24,357 bases of DNA from CAZECE01 sp964510525. Lineage in GTDB: Bacteria > Pseudomonadota > Gammaproteobacteria > Pseudomonadales > JANQJO01. The position numbers and the translations under genes are program-made. This document shows, one piece after another, positions 1-7,918 of the stretch. Where the stretch lies: contig CAZECE010000133.1 of the NCBI GenBank assembly GCA_964510525.1, forward strand, positions 1 to 24,357, given 5' to 3'. Below the pieces are notes generated by a model, which did not search any database, was not told the DNA's origin, and worked only from the letters and a program-made list of their open reading frames with translations. Position 1 is the first letter of the stretch. Every line of letters starts with the position of its first letter.

Positions 1-1
1 C

Positions 2-895
2 ACTTATCGCATGGGTGCTCTACGTTTTAAATTAACAGAAGACGGTCCGTTCCTCGACAATAATCAACAGCTGGCTGCTCCGCCGGTTTCGAGCCTTCGT
101 GAGCTGGAATACGCGGTCAGTCAAATAGAGAAACAACCAGACTTAGATGATCCAAATACCCTGAAATGGCTGTTTATGTTGATCTCACCAGGTTCATCAT
201 TGGGTGGGGCCAGACCAAAAGCCTGCGTCACAGATGGGGATGATTTGTGGCTGGCTAAATTTCCAAGTCGCTACGACGATCACGGTATAGGCGCATGGGA
301 GTACTTGGTTTATTGTATGGCCGTAGACGCTGGAGTTGAGATGGCACCTTGTCGAATTCAGCGCTTTAATAGTGGACACCACACCTTCCTGACTAAACGC
401 TTTGATCGCATCAAAGCCCAGCGCATCCACTTTGCCTCAGCCATGACACAACTCAGCTACTACGATGGTGATGCAGGCGCCAGTTACTTGGAGCTTGCGC
501 AGTTCCTAACCGAACATGGAAGCAATACACGTAGTGATCTTGAGCAGCTCTGGCGCCGCATCGTTTTCAACATATTGGTCCGTAATAGCGATGACCACCT
601 GCGTAATCATGGTTTTCTTTTGGCAAATGACAACTCAGGCTGGAGGCTATCCCCTGCCTATGATATCAACATCAGCCTGGGTGCAAACGGACTCCACCTG
701 AACATCGATGAACACTCAAATGCCCTTGATCTCGAATTAGCACTTGAGGTCTCTTCCTACTTTCAACTCACGTTAGATCAAGCGAAACAAATTGCTTCAG
801 AAGTAAAAAGTGTCACTGACAAATGGCTCAATTATGCCAGTCAAATAGGGATCAACCGCCAAGAGCAGCAACTACTGGAAACCGCCCTAAACTAA
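2..895 (+). CDS. HipA-type serine/threonine kinase, 5' end outside window
   Basis: This is the C-terminal two thirds of a HipA-family kinase, the toxin of HipBA-type toxin-antitoxin modules, which phosphorylate cytoplasmic targets such as aminoacyl-tRNA synthetases. The frame is open through base 2, and the residues around the ATG at 11 (RMGALRF) match a motif that lies about 100 residues into full-length members, so that ATG is internal and the real start lies to the left. Counting from that Met: a Gly-rich loop SSLGGARPK at 62-70, an ATP-binding Lys in LAKFP at 81-85, the catalytic loop NSDDHLRN at 192-199 (Asp194, Asn199), and the metal-binding Asp in LSPAYDI near 218. All key kinase residues are present, so the visible part looks intact. 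A HipB-like antitoxin would be expected upstream, outside the window. It could equally be a HipA-like kinase of a different specificity; the target cannot be read from the sequence. Confidence 0.9.
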   Translation, partial: TYRMGALRFKLTEDGPFLDNNQQLAAPPVSSLRELEYAVSQIEKQPDLDDPNTLKWLFMLISPGSSLGGARPKACVTDGDDLWLAKFPSRYDDHGIGAWEYLVYCMAVDAGVEMAPCRIQRFNSGHHTFLTKRFDRIKAQRIHFASAMTQLSYYDGDAGASYLELAQFLTEHGSNTRSDLEQLWRRIVFNILVRNSDDHLRNHGFLLANDNSGWRLSPAYDINISLGANGLHLNIDEHSNALDLELALEVSSYFQLTLDQAKQIASEVKSVTDKWLNYASQIGINRQEQQLLETALN

Positions 896-1173
896 AACTA
901 TAGAATCTTTTTATTGCAAAAATTGAAAATATAGCTTCGCTTTAAATCTTTCTCGTTGACCATACCGAACTAATTGCGCAGATTCTCTTACGCCAAAGTG
1001 GCGCATTTCTTAAGTATCGCGCCAAACCCCACTGCTACCTAGCAGAATTAAGGCACCTCCAGATACCATTTCATTTAGTGAAGTTGTTTCTCGAATTAAA
1101 AACTCGATTATTTTTTGGGGGGGATAACAGGTATAATTTGTGCCTTCTAAAAATCAACCCCAAACAGCCTATC
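896..1173. other. Intergenic region between hipA-like gene and ilvD
   Basis: These 278 bases hold no convincing gene. They contain a 5-bp hairpin CGCCA/TGGCG at 991-1003 and a second small hairpin CTGCT/AGCAG at 1032-1045, neither followed by a real T-run, so neither is a convincing terminator. The right end carries the probable ilvD promoter. An in-frame upstream ATG at 1078 would extend ilvD but runs through that promoter. Confidence 0.6.
1132..1137 (+). promoter_or_regulatory. Probable -10 element of the ilvD promoter
   Basis: A perfect TATAAT stands 36 bases before the ilvD start, predicting transcription from about 1144 and a leader of about 30 nt. No good -35 hexamer is visible 16-18 bases upstream, where the DNA is AT-rich. 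A run of six T and seven G (1111-1123) fills the spacer. The position of this element argues against the ATG at 1078 as the ilvD start. Confidence 0.55.
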
Positions 1174-2883
1174 ATGACACAAGAATCCGATACTAAACCC
1201 AATACCAACAAAACCAACCCTCGCCAACATTCCAGCCAAGTCGTTGATGGCATTGAGCAAGCACCAGCTCGCGCCATGTTGCACGCCGTGGGCTTCAGCA
1301 AAGAAGACTTTCAAAAACCCCAAGTGGGCATTGCCTCGACCTGGAGTGGCGTCACGCCCTGTAACGTCCACATCGACAAACTGGCCAAAGAATGTGCATC
1401 CGGAGTCGATGACGCGGGTGGAAAAAGCGTGGTATTCAACACCATCACCATTTCAGACGGCATCGCCAACGGCACCGAGGGCATGAAATATTCGCTGGTG
1501 TCTCGCGAGATCATTGCCGACTCAATCGAAGCCGTGGTTGGTTGTCAGGGTTTTGATGGTGTTATCGCCATTGGAGGCTGTGATAAAAACATGCCGGGGT
1601 GCTTGATCGCCATGGCCCGACTCAACCGCCCCAGTATTTTTATTTACGGCGGCACCATTCAGCCCGGTAAAAATCACACTGACATCATCTCCGTGTTCGA
1701 AGCCGTCGGCCAACACGCCAAAGGCACGATCGATACCGTTCAATTAGAAGACATTGAAGCGACAGCCATCCCAGGACCCGGCTCTTGCGGCGGCATGTAC
1801 ACCGCCAACACCATGGCCTCTGCGATCGAAGCCTTAGGCATGAGTCTGCCCGGCAGTTCATCACAAGAGGCCGTGTCTCAGGACAAGGTGCAAGACTGCC
1901 AAGCGGCCGGCGACGCCTTGATGCACTTACTGGAAAACAACATCACACCAAAAGACATCATGACCCGCAAGGCGTTTGAAAATGCGATTACGGTGGTAAT
2001 CACGTTAGGCGGTTCCACCAACGCGGTGTTGCACATGCTCGCCTTGGCACACACCGTAGGCGTTGAGCTTTCGCTTGATGACTTTACCACCATTGGCGCC
2101 AAAGTCCCCGTCTTAGCGGATCTTAGGCCGAGTGGACAATTCATGATGTCCGAACTCGTTGCCATTGGCGGTATCCAACCCTTGATGAAAATCTTGTTAA
2201 ATGAAGGTTTATTACATGGTGATTGCCTCACGGTAACCGGCAAGACCTTGGCCGAGAATCTGGCTGACGTCGCGCCTTACCCAGCGGATCAAACCATTAT
2301 TCGCCCAATGAACGACCCGATCAAACCCGAAAGCCATTTAGTGGTTTTAAAAGGCAACTTAGCGCCCAGTGGCAGTGTGGCCAAAATCACGGGCAAAGAA
2401 GGCTTAAGCTTTACCGGCACCGCGCGCGTTTTCCAAGGCGAAGAAGAAACCTTGCAAGCTATTTTATCAGGCGAAGTACAAGCCGGTGACGTCATCGTTA
2501 TTCAATACGAAGGCCCGAAAGGTGGGCCTGGTATGCGAGAAATGTTGAGCCCAACTTCTGCCATTATTGGTAAAGGCTTAGGTAAGTCGGTGGCGTTGAT
2601 TACCGATGGTCGCTTTTCAGGGGGCAGCCATGGTTTTGTGGTCGGTCATGTTGCACCAGAAGCGCAAGACGGAGGCCCGATTGCGCTGGTACAAAATGGC
2701 GACAAAATCACAATCGATGCCACTCAAAACAGCATTCAGCTGCATGTGGCAGATGACGAACTCGCAAAACGTCGCGCCGCATGGCAACCCATACCACCCC
2801 GTTATACGCGCGGAGCCTTGGCTAAATTTGCCCACACCGTCGCCTGCGCTTCTCAAGGTGCGGTCACAGACTTGCTCGATTAG
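1174..2883 (+). CDS. ilvD: Dihydroxy-acid dehydratase
   Basis: This enzyme dehydrates 2,3-dihydroxy-isovalerate and 2,3-dihydroxy-3-methylvalerate to the 2-keto acids that precede valine, isoleucine and leucine; it is a cytoplasmic Fe-S enzyme. The chosen start gives 569 residues and an N-terminus (RQHSSQVVDGIEQAPARAM) typical of the family. The three cluster cysteines are visible: Cys63 in TPCNVHI, Cys136 in GGCDKNMPGC and Cys205 in GPGSCGGMYTANTM. The C-terminal domain has the conserved EGPKGGPGMREM and ITDGRFSGG motifs. The motif set and the length resemble the shorter plant/mycobacterial/cyanobacterial type, known to carry a [2Fe-2S] cluster in characterised members, rather than the 616-residue E. 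coli enzyme; that assignment is inference. The upstream ATG at 1078 was rejected because it lies before the probable promoter and adds 32 unconserved residues. No strong ribosome-binding site precedes 1174. The VanZ-like gene follows after 15 bases. Confidence 0.96.
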   Translation: MTQESDTKPNTNKTNPRQHSSQVVDGIEQAPARAMLHAVGFSKEDFQKPQVGIASTWSGVTPCNVHIDKLAKECASGVDDAGGKSVVFNTITISDGIANGTEGMKYSLVSREIIADSIEAVVGCQGFDGVIAIGGCDKNMPGCLIAMARLNRPSIFIYGGTIQPGKNHTDIISVFEAVGQHAKGTIDTVQLEDIEATAIPGPGSCGGMYTANTMASAIEALGMSLPGSSSQEAVSQDKVQDCQAAGDALMHLLENNITPKDIMTRKAFENAITVVITLGGSTNAVLHMLALAHTVGVELSLDDFTTIGAKVPVLADLRPSGQFMMSELVAIGGIQPLMKILLNEGLLHGDCLTVTGKTLAENLADVAPYPADQTIIRPMNDPIKPESHLVVLKGNLAPSGSVAKITGKEGLSFTGTARVFQGEEETLQAILSGEVQAGDVIVIQYEGPKGGPGMREMLSPTSAIIGKGLGKSVALITDGRFSGGSHGFVVGHVAPEAQDGGPIALVQNGDKITIDATQNSIQLHVADDELAKRRAAWQPIPPRYTRGALAKFAHTVACASQGAVTDLLD

Positions 2884-2898
2884 TTCGAACACGCCCAC

Positions 2899-3318
2899 AT
2901 GTTAAAAACACTCGCGCTTTGCATCTACCGCCCCATGGCCTTGCTGGAAAGGATTCCAACCCTGTATTTTCAGGCCGGCTTATTGGGGGCGGTGTTTGGC
3001 GTACTGTTTTTATCGGTCACCGCCTTTGATCAATTCCCCATATCGTATTTAAATTACAGCGATAAATTTAATCACATGGCGGCCTTCTTTACTCTTAGCA
3101 TGCTTACAAAAGGCGCCTTACCCAAAGCAAAAATAACTACACGCTGGGGACTGCTTTGCGGCTATGGTATTTTGATTGAGCTGATCCAAAGTGTGCTGCC
3201 CAGACGCTCGGCCACGTCACTCGATTTCGTAGCCGATGTATTGGGCATTTTGTTATTTGAGCTGCTGCTAAAACTCTACAAAATAACCAAAGAATACACC
3301 CAAAAACATAATCTTTAA
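2899..3318 (+). CDS. VanZ-like small membrane protein
   Basis: A 139-residue protein with about four hydrophobic segments (near 25-43, 58-70, 82-99 and 108-126). The pattern DKFNHMAAFF at 55-64, IELIQSVLPRRS at 93-104 and DFVADVLGILL at 109-119 matches the VanZ-like family, whose shared features are a DK..H element, an E..Q element with a following R, and a final D....G helix. The family is named after a teicoplanin-resistance protein, but most members have no known function, and nothing here points to antibiotic resistance. It starts 15 bases after ilvD on the same strand, so it is probably co-transcribed, though the functions are not obviously linked. No clear ribosome-binding site precedes the ATG; an alternative start is the ATG at 2935. 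It ends only 22 bases from the convergent peroxiredoxin-like gene. Confidence 0.8.
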   Translation: MLKTLALCIYRPMALLERIPTLYFQAGLLGAVFGVLFLSVTAFDQFPISYLNYSDKFNHMAAFFTLSMLTKGALPKAKITTRWGLLCGYGILIELIQSVLPRRSATSLDFVADVLGILLFELLLKLYKITKEYTQKHNL

Positions 3319-3340
3319 TAACTTATCGGCCCTGAATAAA

Positions 3341-4099
3341 TTATTCCTTTAAGTTCACAATACGTTTTAAAGCTTCGAGCACATCAACCGGCTCCATGCG
3401 CTTTTTATAATCCGTTTGAGCTTGCATGGCACGAATCACGCCTTTGGTATCAATGACAAAGGTACCAGGAACAGGCAACGAATAACGCCCCTCCCCATTA
3501 AACTCATCTAAATCAATATCAAACTTTTTATAAACGGCCAGCAAATCGGGCTCTAATTCAAAATACAATTGATACGCTTTCATCACATCACTGTTCAAGT
3601 CGCTTAACACCTCAAAAGGATAGCCCTCTTGTTTCAATTGCTCGGCGGACTTATCAGGCTTTTGCGGGGAAATGGCCACTAACTGAGCTCCATACTGTTG
3701 AAACTCAGGCAACGCCTCTTGCAGTTTGTGCAAATGCAAATTACAAAACGGACACCACGCCCCGCGATAAAACGTCAGCACAACAGGCCCCTGTTGTAAC
3801 ATATCCGCTAAAGTCACGGACTTTCCAAAGGCATTTGATAATTCAAACATTGGCGCATTGGAGCCTACAGGTAGGCCAGGGTCTGGCATTTGATCGGCCA
3901 ATTTCTTGGCAGCCGTTTCCATCACGTTTAGATCTTGATCCGTCATCGGAGAAGGCTGAGCTTGCATCTCTTGCAATAATTTCTCGACCGCTTGCGCATA
4001 CCCTTGAGAGGCCTCAACGCCTGCAGAACCAAACCCAAAAGCAGCCGATTGAAACACCAAGCCAAGAACTAAAAGCCAACCCTTACTCATCTTTTGCAT
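3341..4099 (-). CDS. Predicted exported peroxiredoxin-like (AhpC/TSA-type) protein
   Basis: A 252-residue thioredoxin-fold protein of the AhpC/TSA redox superfamily. The active-site region is TFYRGAWCPFCN at 109-120, giving a CPFC pair (Cys116, Cys119) at the position of the peroxidatic cysteine. Further family marks are VAISPQ at 141-146, a region matching the VLSD segment at 164-167, and the cis-Pro-type VPGTFVID at 210-217. Residues 7-24 form a hydrophobic stretch after two Lys, reading as a signal peptide or signal anchor, so it probably works outside the cytoplasm; about 50 further residues before the fold are polar and Gln-rich. The start has a good ribosome-binding site (AAGGAAAAGG just upstream). 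The likely role is thiol-dependent peroxide reduction or thiol-disulphide exchange; the substrate is unknown. It lies 90 bases downstream of the tandem methyltransferase gene on the same strand. Confidence 0.82.
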   Translation of the reverse strand: MQKMSKGWLLVLGLVFQSAAFGFGSAGVEASQGYAQAVEKLLQEMQAQPSPMTDQDLNVMETAAKKLADQMPDPGLPVGSNAPMFELSNAFGKSVTLADMLQQGPVVLTFYRGAWCPFCNLHLHKLQEALPEFQQYGAQLVAISPQKPDKSAEQLKQEGYPFEVLSDLNSDVMKAYQLYFELEPDLLAVYKKFDIDLDEFNGEGRYSLPVPGTFVIDTKGVIRAMQAQTDYKKRMEPVDVLEALKRIVNLKE

Positions 4100-4189
4100 G
4101 CCTTTTCCTTATCGGACTCTTTTAATTTTCAATACTTAAAAATACAACACAGACTGATCCAACACTCTCAGATTCAGCAATTAAATACT

Positions 4190-6475
4190 CTAAGATGAAA
4201 CGACTTTAGTTGCCAACAAAATTCGATTGCTACCCAATGTTTGCTGCTTCACATCGAACCCCATCCGCTCAAGGATTTTAATCTCGTCTCGCTTTAAGTA
4301 TTGATCTATAAACGGCTCCAGCACCAAGGTCGACAAAATGGGTTGGCTGATCGCACTGGGTAACTGTTTCATCATACTGGGCAAGCCTTGATTGGGATCC
4401 AAATCGACAATCATCAATACCCCATTCGGACTCAACTTTTGATGTGTATGACGCACCGCTTTTATAAAATCCCGTGTCGGCATTTCATGCGACACCGCAT
4501 ACAAGGTCGCAACATCCACACTGTCATTTTTAAATGGCAAATTTTCCATCGCGCCTAATCGTAACTTCACAGGCATTCGATCTTGCAAAATATCCTGACG
4601 ACCATACCCTTCTTGTCGACAAAAATACGCAAGCATTTTTTCAAAGGGATCAACACCAAAAATTTCTAAAACGCCTGCCGTTTTGACATCGTACGCACGC
4701 TGCCTGGCTATCTGCTCCAAACCTTTTAACGTTTCGCCGGTCCCACACCCAATATCGACAATCGATTGGGGTGCTCTACCTAGCTGTTGTTCCGCAGCAT
4801 CGTATGCCAAATTCACAAATTCAGCGATCATCGCGGACAAACGCGCTTGCAACGACATATCCACCCATTGCTCAACGGGCACTGATTCTATTTGATCAAT
4901 ACGACTGGTCAGCGCTTGCATCGCTGAGGCTTGGTTGGCCACGCTCCACCATTCATTATTATGAATGCCGTGAAACTTATTCACATCACAATACGCCGGC
5001 GGCACAAAGGCTTTCATGTCATCAGAGAGGTGTGCTCGAAACAACGGACACAAGGCTTCCAACTGCTGTATTTGAATTGGATCCCGTACCAACTGATCGC
5101 CTGGCCAATGCCCACCCACCGCCGACAACAACGAAAGCGCCGCACTCTCCCAAAAATTAGGCGGTACCACAACTCGCTGCGCACTAAAGGGGGTAATTTT
5201 AAATGCCTGAATGGCCGCCTCTTGCTGTGTAACTTGGCTTTGATCGAGCGCTTTGAGCTGGCCGTACTCCGCCAGCAAAAACGGTATATCATTAGAAGAC
5301 GGTGATTGACTATAGGGCTCAGTCGCCGCAAAAACAGTGGCCAATATAGGGTTGCCTAAAGTGCCCTGTAGGCGCTGCATTTTGGCTTCAAAATCCATGT
5401 CCTGGAAAAAAATGGTTGGCTGATCTCCCAGTTGAACCAGATTTTCTAAAGTACGGCGGATAATCGTCTTAGGCATTTCATGCAATACATAAGAACACAA
5501 CACCAAATCATAAGGCGCCACATCATGTTCTTTTAAACTGCTGATAAAATCTGGAGCACTCACGTCTTTAAAAAAAAGATGCTGTATCGGGCTTTTTTCA
5601 TTCCGATACCCAATATGATGTTCATTCGGGTGTTGCGTACCGGGCTCATAGGCATGCGATTTTAGCGTTGAAAATGCCTCATAAGCACCAGACTCTAATC
5701 CCAAATCAGCCATTAAGTGAGGCAACTCAACCGCACCTGCATCTAAAAAATATAAGCTTAGATCGTATAAATCCAACTGACATTTAGACGCCAAAGAGTC
5801 ATCGGCCTGCATGACATAGGCCATAAAATCTCTCGCGTCCCCTCCGAAACCACTGCCGACCACAGCAATCCGACACTCACCTTTTTCACTGATAATCGCT
5901 TGCGCGGCTTCCAACATGGGCTTATTGACCGTTGAGCGTACCTCTTGATCGTGCAGATACAGCCCTTTGTGTGCCGCATTGGCCTGAGTTGCAGAATAGA
6001 AACCATTATTTTGACCGTCTATGGGTAAGTGTACGCTGTTGTGGTAATAACCTGGAAATTGGAAAACCGATGTCTGACGACTCAGCGCCTGATCACCTAA
6101 TGAATTTAATTGCTGGGTCATTCTCGCAACATCTTGATCAAAATCAGGGTTACGTGACCTAAAACCCCCGAGCGCATACTCATTCGGAAAAGCTTTTAAA
6201 CATTCAGGCAATGCATTCACCATCTGACTCAATGGCGTTGGCGGTTCAATCGCTGGCAACGTTTTTTTCAACGCAGAAAAAAGCGGCGTTTTTCGAACTT
6301 GTATGTCTGACAGTCGGGGCTGAACAAACTGATTTCGAACATCCTGATCAGCTGCAATTACGGGTTGTAGAGAAGTATCTGAGTTAAGGAGCTGGGGCGA
6401 TGAAGGCGCATTATCCGAAACACGCGCACTAAATAAAAGCAAACTCGCCAACATAGGCTGAGAGAAATCCACCAT
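4190..6475 (-). CDS. Protein with two SAM-dependent methyltransferase domains
   Basis: A 761-residue protein with two Rossmann-type methyltransferase domains. Domain 1 (about 198-360) has a motif I AVVGSGFGGDARDF at 204-217, an acidic strand end LDLYDLS, and VLCSYVLHEMP at 325-335. Domain 2 (about 570-690) has a canonical motif I VDIGCGTG at 573-580, GVDPFEKM at 607-614, LRLGAMENLPF at 638-648 and LYAVSHEMP at 658-666, as in class I ubiE-like enzymes. Both domains carry the tetrapeptide HEMP at the equivalent place, suggesting duplication or a shared fold subtype. The first 190 residues and the linker 380-560 match nothing I recognise. No signal peptide is convincing. The start is supported by GAGG just upstream of the ATG. 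Substrate and pathway are unknown; it is not adjacent to a biosynthetic cluster. The only same-strand neighbour is the exported peroxiredoxin-like gene 90 bases downstream. Confidence 0.82.
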   Translation of the reverse strand: MVDFSQPMLASLLLFSARVSDNAPSSPQLLNSDTSLQPVIAADQDVRNQFVQPRLSDIQVRKTPLFSALKKTLPAIEPPTPLSQMVNALPECLKAFPNEYALGGFRSRNPDFDQDVARMTQQLNSLGDQALSRQTSVFQFPGYYHNSVHLPIDGQNNGFYSATQANAAHKGLYLHDQEVRSTVNKPMLEAAQAIISEKGECRIAVVGSGFGGDARDFMAYVMQADDSLASKCQLDLYDLSLYFLDAGAVELPHLMADLGLESGAYEAFSTLKSHAYEPGTQHPNEHHIGYRNEKSPIQHLFFKDVSAPDFISSLKEHDVAPYDLVLCSYVLHEMPKTIIRRTLENLVQLGDQPTIFFQDMDFEAKMQRLQGTLGNPILATVFAATEPYSQSPSSNDIPFLLAEYGQLKALDQSQVTQQEAAIQAFKITPFSAQRVVVPPNFWESAALSLLSAVGGHWPGDQLVRDPIQIQQLEALCPLFRAHLSDDMKAFVPPAYCDVNKFHGIHNNEWWSVANQASAMQALTSRIDQIESVPVEQWVDMSLQARLSAMIAEFVNLAYDAAEQQLGRAPQSIVDIGCGTGETLKGLEQIARQRAYDVKTAGVLEIFGVDPFEKMLAYFCRQEGYGRQDILQDRMPVKLRLGAMENLPFKNDSVDVATLYAVSHEMPTRDFIKAVRHTHQKLSPNGVLMIVDLDPNQGLPSMMKQLPSAISQPILSTLVLEPFIDQYLKRDEIKILERMGFDVKQQTLGSNRILLATKVVSS

Positions 6476-6636
6476 ACAAACCTCATCATTGTCGAAAAAA
6501 ATTGTCTATGAATATATGGGCTTACACCCTCAGCAGACATTAAGAGCAAAGTCAGCAAGCCTTATGCCACTTTTTTCTGTTACTAAAACGCACGAAACCC
6601 TTAAGATGACGATACGTTGTGGTTTAACAAATAACG

Positions 6637-6642
6637 TATAAT
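6637..6642 (+). promoter_or_regulatory. Probable -10 element for the zinc-ribbon membrane protein gene
   Basis: A perfect TATAAT lies 35 bases before the ATG at 6678 in the 202-base divergent spacer, predicting a start of transcription near 6649. No strong -35 match is seen at 16-18 bases distance. The rest of the spacer (6476-6636) is AT-rich, and I could not identify a convincing promoter for the divergent methyltransferase gene. Confidence 0.5.
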
Positions 6643-6643
6643 A

Positions 6644-6656
6644 TTAAGCGGCTTAA
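6644..6656. repeat. 13-bp palindrome over the predicted transcription start
   Basis: TTAAGC-G-GCTTAA is a perfect inverted repeat with a single central base. It begins two bases after the TATAAT at 6637-6642 and covers the predicted +1, a typical place for a repressor operator. No regulator is encoded nearby, so this is only a candidate site. Confidence 0.4.
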
Positions 6657-6677
6657 CGATCGAGAGCAGACGCCCTG

Positions 6678-7898
6678 ATGACACGCATAAAAACATACGC
6701 CTTCACTCTGAAAGACAGATTAACCTGCATTGGCAATTCAGAACCTTTAAACCAGTTCTCTCTAACAGTCATCTTATTGTTAGATCTGTTTATCTTGTCG
6801 GTCATCTTTCAAGGCCTTAACGATCACACGCGACAAATCACTTCACCCAACGATTACTTTCCTTATGAGTGCCAAAGTATTTTCATCAAACAAGATTGGT
6901 CTCAGGAAAATTTTTTATCCAAGCTACAACCCCTGGTGCTGTCTAGCCACAACAACTATTCCTACCGAAAAAACAACCTTTTAGAACATTCAAAAACAGA
7001 CGTGATGCACCCGGAATGCGAGCAGTTTTTCACAAAAATAAAACAGATGGCCGCCAACCAAACGTTAAAACTGCTGTTTATTGATCGGCAAGACACACTT
7101 AAACGAAAGAAACAACTGACCCAAACACTCCAGAAAACCAAAGAAGCCTACGACACCTCTCTCTTAGAAACCATTGCAGACCCAGACACAAACCGTAACG
7201 ATTTGCCCGCCATCAAAGCCAATATCACGGCCAATACAGCTGGTATTGAGCACATGACGGAACAACTGCACGACATTGAAAACCAGCTCAACTCGGACCC
7301 ATTAGTTGTTGAATTAAGAAAGACGCTCAATCCTGACGTAGCCTCAAGACAAGAAAGCGTTGAAGACTTTAAGCGTTTTGAAAAAATCTACCCACTCAAA
7401 GAGCTTGGCTGGCAACTGTTATTTTTACTGCCCTTATTTGCCCTGTTTTATTTTTGGAGCTCACGAAGTGTTCGAAAAAACAATCGCGTGCAAACCCTAA
7501 TTGCCAGCCACTTATTGGTGGTTGCCACGTTGCCGATTCTGTTAAAAGTAGGCAATTTAGTGTTAGACCTGATTCCACATCACCTGCTAAAAAACCTGTT
7601 TGAGCTGCTTGAATCCTTGCATGTCATCGCGCTCTGGCACTATGCGGTGATTTTAATGGCCATTGCGGCTGGCCTATTCAGTATTTTCATTATTCAAAAG
7701 AAAGTCTTTAATCAGAAAAAAATTCAACAAAAACGTTTGATGAAAGGCGCATGCTATCACTGCGGCAAGCACCTTCCTGCTGACTCGAACATGTGTCCTT
7801 TTTGTGGCAAAGGCCAGTTTATTAACTGCCACCAATGCCTAAAGCCAACCCATGTGTCTGGTGATTATTGTAAAAATTGCGGCGCCAACACAACCTGA
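6678..7898 (+). CDS. Membrane protein with coiled coil and C-terminal double zinc ribbon
   Basis: A 406-residue protein I cannot assign to a named family. Visible layout: one hydrophobic segment at about 27-47; a long polar region 48-240 with two cysteines (65 and 114) and a Lys/Glu/Gln-rich heptad-like stretch at about 135-205 that reads as coiled coil; three hydrophobic segments at about 243-260, 272-299 and 316-340; then a basic cytoplasmic-looking tail with two zinc-binding units. Each unit is CxxC-x10-CxxC: Cys359, 362, 373, 376 and Cys384, 387, 398, 401, separated by seven residues. The identical spacing suggests duplication of one ribbon. The polar region between the first two membrane segments is probably periplasmic and the ribbon cytoplasmic. 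Role unknown; a sensing or scaffold function would be a guess. Only a weak GAGAG precedes the ATG. It ends 20 bases from the convergent clpB gene. Confidence 0.75.
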   Translation: MTRIKTYAFTLKDRLTCIGNSEPLNQFSLTVILLLDLFILSVIFQGLNDHTRQITSPNDYFPYECQSIFIKQDWSQENFLSKLQPLVLSSHNNYSYRKNNLLEHSKTDVMHPECEQFFTKIKQMAANQTLKLLFIDRQDTLKRKKQLTQTLQKTKEAYDTSLLETIADPDTNRNDLPAIKANITANTAGIEHMTEQLHDIENQLNSDPLVVELRKTLNPDVASRQESVEDFKRFEKIYPLKELGWQLLFLLPLFALFYFWSSRSVRKNNRVQTLIASHLLVVATLPILLKVGNLVLDLIPHHLLKNLFELLESLHVIALWHYAVILMAIAAGLFSIFIIQKKVFNQKKIQQKRLMKGACYHCGKHLPADSNMCPFCGKGQFINCHQCLKPTHVSGDYCKNCGANTT

Positions 7899-7918
7899 TC
7901 TTTTAACGTCTCACCAAC

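Noticed and set aside
991..1045. Two small hairpins after the hipA-like gene as terminators
   Set aside because: Stems of five to six bases without a following T-run are too weak to call as terminators.
1078..1173. Longer ilvD start at the ATG at 1078
   Set aside because: The extra 32 codons run across a perfect TATAAT and a T6G7 tract and are not conserved; the ATG at 1174 fits the predicted transcription start and family N-terminus.
4771..5305. Plus-strand open frames opposite the tandem methyltransferase gene
   Set aside because: They lie antisense to a protein with clear conserved motifs and their translations show no recognisable domain.
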